Positions 44,718 through 51,381 of a stretch of 51,381 bases of DNA are shown here, piece after piece. Numbering within the stretch: position 1 is the stretch's first letter; the number at the start of each line of letters is the position of its first letter. This stretch comes from Chitinophagaceae bacterium. Lineage in GTDB: Bacteria > Bacteroidota > Bacteroidia > Chitinophagales > Chitinophagaceae. Made by a program: the position numbers and the translations under genes. The stretch lies in assembly GCA_947374225.1 (NCBI GenBank), contig CANCAY010000015.1, positions 1-51,381 of the forward strand. Reading direction: 5' to 3'. The notes below the pieces were generated by a model, which was not told the origin of the DNA, made no database searches, and saw only the letters and a list, made by a program, of their open reading frames with translations.

Positions 44718-46664
44718 AAAAAATTAATCACGCTCTCGGTAGGCTTAATCGCTGCCACTACCCTAGTCTTTGGGCAACAAAAAGACAGTCTTAACAAACT
44801 CAATGAGTTTTCAAAAACCAGCCAGTCCAATACTTTGGATGAAGTAATTGTAACTTCTAACAAAATTCCGCAGAAACAAAACACCACAGGAAAAGTAGTA
44901 ACTATTATTACTGCAGAACAGATTGCACAAAATGCAGGACGTAATGTGGCACAAATTTTAAACGAACAGGCAGGCTTGTATTTGCCTGGGTCCTTAAGCA
45001 ATGCAGGGACAGTGCCCAGTATTTACATGAGAGGTGCTTCTAGTGGCAGAACCCTTATCCTAATTGACGGTGCTCCTGTAGGTGACCCTTCTATGATTAG
45101 CAATGAATTTGATTTAAACTTAGTACCATTGAGTCAAGTGGAAAGAATTGAAATTTTAAAAGGCGCACAAAGTACCATGTATGGTTCTGATGCCATTGGA
45201 GGAGTTATTAATATCATTACAAAAAACAAAGGACAAAAATTTATAACAGGCGAATTAAGCGCTGGCAGTTATGGTGCTAAAAATGCAAGTTTACAATTGA
45301 ATAGTACTATACAAAAGATAAATTATAGTCTTGGTTTTGAAAATCAAAAAGCAGACGGATTCTCTTCTGCCATTGACAAAAATAATACTGGGAAATTCGA
45401 CAAGGACGGATATGATAATAAAAGCTGGTTCTTAAGGCTGCAAAAAGACATTAATGAAAATTGGTCTATTAATGGTTATACTAAAAAAACTGCCTACGAG
45501 TCTGCTATTGATTATGGTGCCTTTAAAGATGATAAAGACGAACGCTTTAAAAATGCTACCACAATGAGCGGATTGACATTAAAATATAAAAAAGCTAAAA
45601 CAATAGCGCAATTTCAGTATCAATATACAACTCAAGACAGGACTTATAGAAATGATAGCGTGGACAGAACCTATACCATTTTTGAAGACAACCAATATGC
45701 TGGCAAGTCACATTTTGCAGACTTATTTATTTCAACACCTATTTCAAAAAATGCTCAATGGATAGTTGGTAGTGATTTTAGATATGGTTCTTATCATCAA
45801 ACTTATGTTTCCATTAGCGAGTATGGACCTTGGATAGACAATTTTAAAGACACATTCCAATTTCAAAATTCATTGTATACTTCTTTGTTATTAAATGACA
45901 ATAGCAATAAATGGTTTTTAGAATTAGGTGGGCGATATAATCATCATTCTAGATATGGTGGTAACCAAACATTCACAGTGAGTCCGTCTTATAAATTAAA
46001 TGATCAGCTACGTTTATTAGGTAGTATTTCAACTGGCTTTAAAGCACCCTCATTATACCAATTAAGTTATAATAATGACTTAGCTCCTGAGAAATCCTTT
46101 AATACAGAAATTGGTGTAGAATATAAAACCAATCAATTATTTGTTCGTGCTGTTTATTATAACAGAGTTATAGAAAATGGAATTGATTACAATTATATTG
46201 ACTACAATTTTTTTAATTTTATTAAGCAGAAAGTAAATGGTTTAGAAATAGAAGCCAATTGGTCCCCTATTCCAGGTCACCGATTCTCTGTAAATTACAC
46301 TTTAATGAACGGTCAGGAAACCAATCAAAATCGTGTTACTACCACCGATACCATTACTTACAACTACTTGTTAAAAAGACCTAAGCATAGCGGTGGTTTA
46401 CAATGGCAATATGCAATTACTCCAAAGCTTGATTTTAATTTGTCAGCAAGATTTACAAGTAAGCGATATGATGTAGGTGGCTATGCGGCACCAGATGTTT
46501 TATTGAATTATTACACACAGGTTAATGCACATATTCAATATAAAATAAGCAAGCATTTTACCGTATTTGCTGATGGCCAGAACCTGGGGAATGACCATTT
46601 TCAGGAGATTAATGGATATAATGGTATTGGGCAACGATATGTTATTGGATTGCGTCTAAAATAA
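44712..46664 (+). CDS. btuB: TonB-dependent vitamin B12 receptor BtuB
   Basis: Outer-membrane receptor that imports cobalamin with TonB energy. Signal peptide (MSKKLITLSVGLIAATTLVFGQ), TonB box LDEVIVTSNK (about 42-51), plug domain with VAQILNEQAGLYLPG, MRGASSGRTLILIDGAPVGDP and VERIEILKGAQSTMYGSDAIGG, then a 22-strand barrel ending in VIGLRLK. Length 650 aa. The assignment to B12 rests on the riboswitch directly upstream plus the BtuB-like plug. No btuF/C/D or corrinoid salvage genes follow; instead a strong terminator and marC. Confidence 0.93.
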   Translation: MSKKLITLSVGLIAATTLVFGQQKDSLNKLNEFSKTSQSNTLDEVIVTSNKIPQKQNTTGKVVTIITAEQIAQNAGRNVAQILNEQAGLYLPGSLSNAGTVPSIYMRGASSGRTLILIDGAPVGDPSMISNEFDLNLVPLSQVERIEILKGAQSTMYGSDAIGGVINIITKNKGQKFITGELSAGSYGAKNASLQLNSTIQKINYSLGFENQKADGFSSAIDKNNTGKFDKDGYDNKSWFLRLQKDINENWSINGYTKKTAYESAIDYGAFKDDKDERFKNATTMSGLTLKYKKAKTIAQFQYQYTTQDRTYRNDSVDRTYTIFEDNQYAGKSHFADLFISTPISKNAQWIVGSDFRYGSYHQTYVSISEYGPWIDNFKDTFQFQNSLYTSLLLNDNSNKWFLELGGRYNHHSRYGGNQTFTVSPSYKLNDQLRLLGSISTGFKAPSLYQLSYNNDLAPEKSFNTEIGVEYKTNQLFVRAVYYNRVIENGIDYNYIDYNFFNFIKQKVNGLEIEANWSPIPGHRFSVNYTLMNGQETNQNRVTTTDTITYNYLLKRPKHSGGLQWQYAITPKLDFNLSARFTSKRYDVGGYAAPDVLLNYYTQVNAHIQYKISKHFTVFADGQNLGNDHFQEINGYNGIGQRYVIGLRLK

Positions 46665-46691
46665 ACCCATTGGCTAAATTAATTTGAATCT

Positions 46692-46726
46692 AAAAAAGCT
46701 TTGTATCTTCATACAAAGCTTTTTTT
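46692..46726 (+). terminator. btuB terminator abutting the marC start codon
   Basis: A 15-bp perfect stem: AAAAAAGCTTTGTAT (46692-46706), loop CTTC, ATACAAAGCTTTTTT (46711-46725), then one more T. The marC ATG begins at the next base (46727). The left arm also contains AAGCTTTG (46696-46703), one mismatch from the -7 consensus. Confidence 0.88.
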
Positions 46727-47305
46727 ATGGAATTCCATTTTGATCAACTATTAACTGTCATCTTTACCTTATTCGCTGTAATTGATATTGTAGGTTCTAT
46801 CCCACTATTAATTGCAATGAAAGAAAAAATGGGTGGCATTAAGTCATTTAAAGTAACCTTAATATCTGGGGCATTCATGATTGCCTTTATGTTTTTAGGC
46901 AAGCCCTTTTTGAAAATTTTAGGATTAGACGTAAAATCTTTTGCAGTAGGTGGTTCTATTGTGATCTTTTTATTAGGCTTGGAAATGGTTTTAGGACATG
47001 AAATTTTTAAAGGGGACAAAGATGCCCATTCAGGTACCGTAGTGCCCATCGCCTTCCCTATTATTGCGGGAAGTGGAACACTTACTACTATCATGTCATT
47101 AAAAGCCAACTTTGAAGAAGCTTACATCTTATTGGGTATTGTAGTAAACTTAGCTATCATTTATATTGTACTTAAATCATTGAATTGGATTGAACGCTTA
47201 CTTGGACCAGGTGGCTTATTAGCAGTTCGTAAATTTTTTGGCGTAATTCTTTTAGCGATTGCGGTTAAAATATTTTCAACTAATATTGGCGCACTAAGGA
47301 AATAA
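46727..47305 (+). CDS. MarC-family membrane protein
   Basis: A 192-residue inner-membrane protein with about six helices and the MarC/UPF0056 features: TLFAVIDIVGSIPLLIAM in helix 1, KILGLDVKSFAVGGSIVIFLLGLEM, VPIAFPIIAGSGTLTTIM and VRKFFGVILLAIAVKIF. The function of the family is unknown; the old link to multiple antibiotic resistance was not confirmed. Its ATG follows the U-tract of the btuB terminator with no gap, so its transcription is a puzzle (see findings). Confidence 0.9.
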   Translation: MEFHFDQLLTVIFTLFAVIDIVGSIPLLIAMKEKMGGIKSFKVTLISGAFMIAFMFLGKPFLKILGLDVKSFAVGGSIVIFLLGLEMVLGHEIFKGDKDAHSGTVVPIAFPIIAGSGTLTTIMSLKANFEEAYILLGIVVNLAIIYIVLKSLNWIERLLGPGGLLAVRKFFGVILLAIAVKIFSTNIGALRK

Positions 47306-47320
47306 GATTTCGATTGAACA

Positions 47321-47360
47321 TAAAAATGCCCCTCAAGTTTTTAACTTTTGGGGCATTTTA
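47321..47360. terminator. Two-way terminator between marC and the TonB receptor
   Basis: AAAATGCCCC (47323-47332) pairs with GGGGCATTTT (47350-47359), and the inner CAAGTT/AACTT segments extend the stem. A/T runs flank both sides, so it can stop transcription from either of the convergent genes. Confidence 0.85.
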
Positions 47361-47362
47361 TT

Positions 47363-49549
47363 TTAGAAAGAGATCTTACAACTCAAAATATAATTACGTC
47401 CAATAGCAGAAATTCCACTAGCGAAGTATCTATAGTTTTTGTCTGTTATATTTTCAATTTGAAAACCTAAGCTTAGATTTTTAGTAGGAACATAAGCAGT
47501 GCTTAAATTTAAAGTCATCCAAGAAGGCATACCGTCTTTAGTAGCATAACCTTCATTATCCTCTCCATTTAAATTATAATCACTCATATGCTTCCATCCA
47601 TTGAATATGCTAAATAACTCAGCATTCAATTTTGAATTACCATGCTTTAAGCCAATTCTTCCATAAGTTGGGGGAATATGATCTAATGGCATTTCTGACA
47701 CACCGTCCTTATAAGTTCCTTTTGTATAAGTATAGGTTGCAGTAAGATTGGTATTATGTAAAATTTCCAAACGTCCGTTTACATTAAATCCATATACATT
47801 AGCAGTGGCTTTGTTTTGTGGTGCATACACATCACTCAACACTCCTTGGTACATGATTTTAGATTGGCCATTAAAAGTAAACTTATCTACTACCGCTGCA
47901 TTTTTAAACATAGTGTAGAAAACAGAAGCACCCCAAGCGTATGCATTTGTGTTTTTAGAAACGTTTATTTCTGAGTTATACGTATACTCTGGTTTAAGGT
48001 CTCTATTTGGAACTACTACATAACCAGTATGTGTATCAAAAACTTTTGTTAAGTCGTCAATATTTGGATTTCTAAAACCACTACTTAATCCAAAAGCAAC
48101 CCTATACCCATTGTCTGCATTATAGGCCAACCCTAAGTTACCAGTTACAGCAGCATTGGTTTGTTTAGCTTCTGTAAAAGGGAAATGCATTAAACTAGTG
48201 TCTTTAAATTGTGCATTCATTTGAACTACATTCAATCGAATACCATCATTCAAAACCCATCCAGCACCTAAGAACTTTGTTTGTTGTAAATAGATAGCAT
48301 GATAGGCCATACTTGTTGGCCCGTCACTATACCTTGTTGTAATAGCACTATTCGCGTTGGTAGCGATATTATTTCTGAAGGCTGTAGAATTAACAAAATC
48401 AAAATAAGACTCCACACCTAAATGAACATCTCCATTGCTGTCGGTATGTAATAAATCTGCATTGACCCCTACTACATTTACTTTTTCAGTTCTAAAGTCT
48501 TTATTATTGCTCTTGAATTTTCTAGAAATTCTGCTTTCTTCAATATTTTGATAATTAGCCATCACAAAAGCATCCTGGAAATAACCTTTCAACTTTTTAG
48601 CAGCAAATTTATAAGAAACCATATTTCGTTTTTGAGGACCGTAATACCATTCTGCATATACAGGCAATCCATTACTAGTCTCTGTCAAACGGTCGTATCT
48701 ATTAATATTTGAAGAATTAGACAACTGAATATTTAACAAATGTTCCGTGTTATCATTCGGCTTATATAAAATCTTTTGTAATAAGTCGGTTTGTGTATAG
48801 CCAGTAACTCTTTGATAATTTACATTGTCATTAACTTTCGCAATATCAACGCCATTTTCTCTTGTTACATAAAATAATCTTTTACCAAAATCCGGATAGT
48901 CGGCAGATCGATTATTCCCTTGACGCATATCTCCGAAACTACTATTTGTGAAAGATGTCAAATAAGCCCATTTGTTATTGGCTATATTAATATCAACATG
49001 GGTTCTATTTTCATTTTGACCAGATGCATAACGTTGAATGAAATTGCCATTTAATTTAAAAGCGGAGCTCTCATTTAATTTTGGATTTTTAGTATATAAA
49101 TTCACCACTCCACCCAAAGCATCACTACCATAAAGTGTAGAACTTGGACCATAGTTAATCTCTACTCTATCCAAAATCATATTATCTACGGTGATAATAT
49201 TTTGCAAATGGCCTGCTCTAAAAATGGCATTGTTTAAACGAACGCCGTCCACCATTAATAAAACACGACTCGCTTCAAACCCTCTAATAACTGGACTTCC
49301 GCCGCCTAACTGGCTTTTTTGAACAAATACCTGACCAGATTGAGTTAATATGTCTGCAGTATTAGCCTGTTGGTTAATTAAATTTTTATCTGTGATTAAT
49401 TCTACACGTTGAACTATATTTTTTGAAAGAGTTGGAAATTTATTAGCAAGTACAACTACGTCCTGTAATTTTGTAGCTGTAGTATCTTGTTGCGCCAATA
49501 AATTTGCACTCATTCCAAAAAACAAAACTGCTAGCAATAAATTGCGCAT
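47363..49549 (-). CDS. TonB-dependent receptor (haem/siderophore/metal type, substrate unknown)
   Basis: A 728-residue outer-membrane receptor. Signal peptide (RNLLLAVLFFGMSANLLAQ), a TonB-box-like segment LQDVVVLANKFP, plug domain with TADILTQSGQVFVQKSQLGGGSPVIRGF split as usual, VLLMVDGVRLNNAIFRAGH and EINYGPSSTLYGSDALGG, then a barrel ending in NYILSCKISF. The plug (GGGSPVIRGFEA, DGVRLNNAIFR) resembles the haemoglobin/transferrin/lactoferrin receptor group, but the substrate is not fixed by sequence alone. It lies 61 nt after the small gene at 49611-50177 and probably shares its transcript. Confidence 0.9.
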   Translation of the reverse strand: MRNLLLAVLFFGMSANLLAQQDTTATKLQDVVVLANKFPTLSKNIVQRVELITDKNLINQQANTADILTQSGQVFVQKSQLGGGSPVIRGFEASRVLLMVDGVRLNNAIFRAGHLQNIITVDNMILDRVEINYGPSSTLYGSDALGGVVNLYTKNPKLNESSAFKLNGNFIQRYASGQNENRTHVDINIANNKWAYLTSFTNSSFGDMRQGNNRSADYPDFGKRLFYVTRENGVDIAKVNDNVNYQRVTGYTQTDLLQKILYKPNDNTEHLLNIQLSNSSNINRYDRLTETSNGLPVYAEWYYGPQKRNMVSYKFAAKKLKGYFQDAFVMANYQNIEESRISRKFKSNNKDFRTEKVNVVGVNADLLHTDSNGDVHLGVESYFDFVNSTAFRNNIATNANSAITTRYSDGPTSMAYHAIYLQQTKFLGAGWVLNDGIRLNVVQMNAQFKDTSLMHFPFTEAKQTNAAVTGNLGLAYNADNGYRVAFGLSSGFRNPNIDDLTKVFDTHTGYVVVPNRDLKPEYTYNSEINVSKNTNAYAWGASVFYTMFKNAAVVDKFTFNGQSKIMYQGVLSDVYAPQNKATANVYGFNVNGRLEILHNTNLTATYTYTKGTYKDGVSEMPLDHIPPTYGRIGLKHGNSKLNAELFSIFNGWKHMSDYNLNGEDNEGYATKDGMPSWMTLNLSTAYVPTKNLSLGFQIENITDKNYRYFASGISAIGRNYILSCKISF

Positions 49550-49610
49550 AATTTTTATTTTTAAAATGAAATTGAAATGATCTAAGTTAATAGATCTGTC
49601 TAAAAAGATA

Positions 49611-50177
49611 TTAGACGAGTTCTGGCGGCGGAGCGAATAGTGCTAAAAAAGGATTAGCAATACGACTATTTATAAATTCGGGGTAGCCAATTAAATTGCT
49701 TGCATTAAATGCTTGCGCATCATAAGTAACATAATCATATACTAATTTTGAAATTTTGATCTTAATTGAATTGGACGACTTTGTACTTGTAGTCTCTTTC
49801 TCTAAGTTATTTGCCTTATGTTGATTGTTAACTATTGCGGCTTCCACTTCATCCGAAGCTGCAGTTAATTCCCAGCCATTTTGTGTGTGTTTCAATGCTA
49901 TAATATCATAAAACATTCCATTGTGACTCAACTCTCTGCCTTTTTCTTCCCAGGTATAACCCTCTGGCAATATGGATTTGTCTTTTAAAACCAGTTTAAT
50001 CTGATGGCGTTCTGAACTTACACGCAAGCCTTCTTCATTACTTGTAAATCTTCCTGCATCAATGCTTGCGAATCTTTCCTGCTCATGCACTTTTTCCTGC
50101 ACCCAATAAAAATAGGTAAGGCTACTTGTTGAAAGTAGTAAAGCAGTTAAACAAAATATGGCAATAAATCTCTTCAC
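49611..50177 (-). CDS. Small membrane-anchored protein upstream of the TonB receptor (GTG start)
   Basis: I do not recognise the family. The 188 residues begin with a hydrophobic segment (IAIFCLTALLLSTSSLTYFYW, given in part) that is a signal peptide or anchor, then a conserved-looking periplasmic stretch (EQERFASIDAGRF, GYTWEEKGRELSHNGMFYDI, NGWELTAASDEVE), a Lys/Glu/Ser-rich linker and a tail ending FAPPPELV. The start is a GTG at 50177; no in-frame ATG precedes the hydrophobic segment. Small periplasmic proteins of this plan occur beside TonB receptors in Bacteroidota, so an accessory role in uptake is plausible. Confidence 0.8.
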   Translation of the reverse strand: MKRFIAIFCLTALLLSTSSLTYFYWVQEKVHEQERFASIDAGRFTSNEEGLRVSSERHQIKLVLKDKSILPEGYTWEEKGRELSHNGMFYDIIALKHTQNGWELTAASDEVEAAIVNNQHKANNLEKETTSTKSSNSIKIKISKLVYDYVTYDAQAFNASNLIGYPEFINSRIANPFLALFAPPPELV

Positions 50178-50241
50178 TAAACTAAGGTACGAAAAAGTAA
50201 CTAAGATATAGTCAAGCAGGATTGAGACTTTGAGGTATTAA

Positions 50242-51381
50242 TTACAACAACCTTTCAATGGAAATAAAATTGTTGATATAACTTGGTCCAACCATTAGTG
50301 TGATTCTATAAAATCGCAAATTGGTTGTATCTCTTAAAAAGTAATTTGCAACATCCCCACTTTGAGCAAAACCCCAAGTTGTCCCTAAGTGAGCAAAAGT
50401 TGAATTTATAGTTTGTGTAATATCCGAAAAATAGGTAAAAGCATTTGTGCCTGAGGCTCCATTGTAGGTTGTATAGCCAGAAACCATTCCTGTAAAACTA
50501 GTAGCTGTCGTTTTAATTTGCAAACTTCTAGCCAACCCATTAGGAGCCATTTGAACTTGAATATCACCAAGCGTTATTGGTACGCTTTCGTTAACAAATC
50601 CTGCAGCTTTTGTCGCAACATTTCCTGTAGGATCGGCTAAATTAATTTTACCAGTTACATTTACATTCCCTGTAATATCTAAAGCCTGTGTGGGCGCATT
50701 GTTTCCAATACCAACATTTCCTGTAGTATTATAAGTGTTAGTACCTGAAAGTGTCCAGGGATTCACAATAGCCGAGGATCCAATTTGTTTTACTATAAAG
50801 TAGGAAGCATTCGCAGCAGAATTTGTTCCAGTAACTGATGTACTTCCAATTAAGCCGGGGCCATTAACGCCATAATGATCTAATAGTCGAATTCCTACTT
50901 GAATATCTGTTGCAGGCGTTACAATACATTTCATAGGAGTATTAGCATTTTGACTACTAGATCCTGAACCATTTTGGGACATGAATAATCCATTAGCCAA
51001 TGCCACATTATTAGTATAGTCGTAAATTTGAAAACGACCAGCTACGCCAGCTGGAGCATTTGATAAATAAATAGATAGACTCGATTCTAATTCATAAGTC
51101 TTATTAGCTTTAAGCGTAAATTTATTTCCACTCCAAGTTAAATTACCAGCTGATGTTGCATCAAATGCTACTATTGTATTATCACCTATAGAACCACCAT
51201 CAGCACCTGAATATCTAGCTATACCATACTCGACAGTTTGTCCTGTTACCGGTAAATTTCCTGCCACCATTTTGTAATAGACTCTATCATAGTCGGCACT
51301 ATTTCTTACACCTGTGGACAATACAATTACATTATATGTTGTTCCTGCTTGTAAGTTTATTTCCACTTTACCATTATATTC
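50242..51381 (-). CDS. Tail-fibre-like surface protein, C-terminal part (cut by window end)
   Basis: The frame is open through the window edge (it continues EYNGKVEINLQAGTTYN from the last base), so at least 379 residues of a longer protein are seen and the GTG at 51366 is not a real start. The sequence is Gly/Ser/Thr/Asn-rich. Residues about 70-200 look like a C1q/TNF-like jelly roll (FTLKANKTYELESSLSI). They are followed by NVGIGNNAPTQALDITGNVN, a repeat type common in Bacteroidota fibre proteins and phage tail fibres, and a final beta-rich domain. No type 9 secretion C-terminal domain is evident. No other phage gene is visible. Confidence 0.75.
   Translation of the reverse strand, partial: EYNGKVEINLQAGTTYNVIVLSTGVRNSADYDRVYYKMVAGNLPVTGQTVEYGIARYSGADGGSIGDNTIVAFDATSAGNLTWSGNKFTLKANKTYELESSLSIYLSNAPAGVAGRFQIYDYTNNVALANGLFMSQNGSGSSSQNANTPMKCIVTPATDIQVGIRLLDHYGVNGPGLIGSTSVTGTNSAANASYFIVKQIGSSAIVNPWTLSGTNTYNTTGNVGIGNNAPTQALDITGNVNVTGKINLADPTGNVATKAAGFVNESVPITLGDIQVQMAPNGLARSLQIKTTATSFTGMVSGYTTYNGASGTNAFTYFSDITQTINSTFAHLGTTWGFAQSGDVANYFLRDTTNLRFYRITLMVGPSYINNFISIERLL

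Noticed and set aside
50242..51381. Prophage tail-fibre gene
   Set aside because: The repeat style resembles phage fibres, but no other phage gene is present and such proteins are common as Bacteroidota surface proteins; the window ends before this can be settled.

Overview
This 51.4 kb window looks like ordinary chromosome from a low-GC member of the Bacteroidota, most likely the Chitinophagaceae (a Sediminibacterium-like freshwater bacterium would fit; the family-level call is an inference). The evidence is a complete gldKLMN type 9 secretion block, two SusC/BtuB-type TonB receptors, Bacteroidota-restricted families (DUF4783, DUF4271, haem-binding domain, DUF2721), almost no Shine-Dalgarno sequences, and many copies of the Bacteroidota promoter -7 box TAnnTTTG just ahead of start codons. 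No tRNA, rRNA, CRISPR array, transposase or prophage was seen.

Layout. 1-3246 (minus): start of the ATP synthase operon (atpB, then atpE cut by the window edge) and an ABC exporter. 3318-7339 (plus): bifunctional Rel (ppGpp), purA and a very acidic small protein. 7356-15361 (minus): lytic transglycosylase, gatA, tatA, rplS, RNase Y, zapA, a small coiled-coil protein and pheT. 15362-15832: a long intergenic gap holding a 174-bp imperfect palindrome. 15833-21201 (plus): dnaB, rsmE, a YghO-like acetyltransferase-fold protein and dnaX. 21221-22030 (minus): an SUI1/eIF1-like factor and a DUF4783 protein. 22138-26721 (plus): gpmI, a haem-binding protein, engB and a second ABC exporter. 26764-29047: DUF2721 and uvrC, divergent from one tiny shared promoter region. 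29076-33795 (minus): gldK-L-M-N, the trans-envelope core and motor of type 9 secretion. 33879-37711 (minus): DUF4271, hemD and a YyaL-type protein, divergent from hemW (37781, plus). 38922-44301 (minus): gpsA, an efflux adaptor/TolC pair and an amino-acid permease. 44414-47305 (plus): a cobalamin riboswitch controlling btuB, followed by marC. 47363-51381 (minus): a TonB receptor, a small membrane-anchored protein upstream of it, and the C-terminal part of a tail-fibre-like surface protein cut by the window end.

The genes are mainly housekeeping. The most interesting signals are regulatory: a 19-bp palindrome centred between the divergent promoters of the hemD operon and hemW; a btuB leader in which a cobalamin aptamer is followed by a perfect hairpin that buries the btuB start codon; a marC start codon placed directly on the U-tract of the btuB terminator; uvrC/DUF2721 -7 boxes that form an inverted repeat only 5 bp apart; several genes whose -7 box sits 3-7 nt from the ATG, implying near-leaderless mRNAs; and the 174-bp palindromic element between pheT and dnaB. 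I found no clear candidate for a wholly new multi-gene system.
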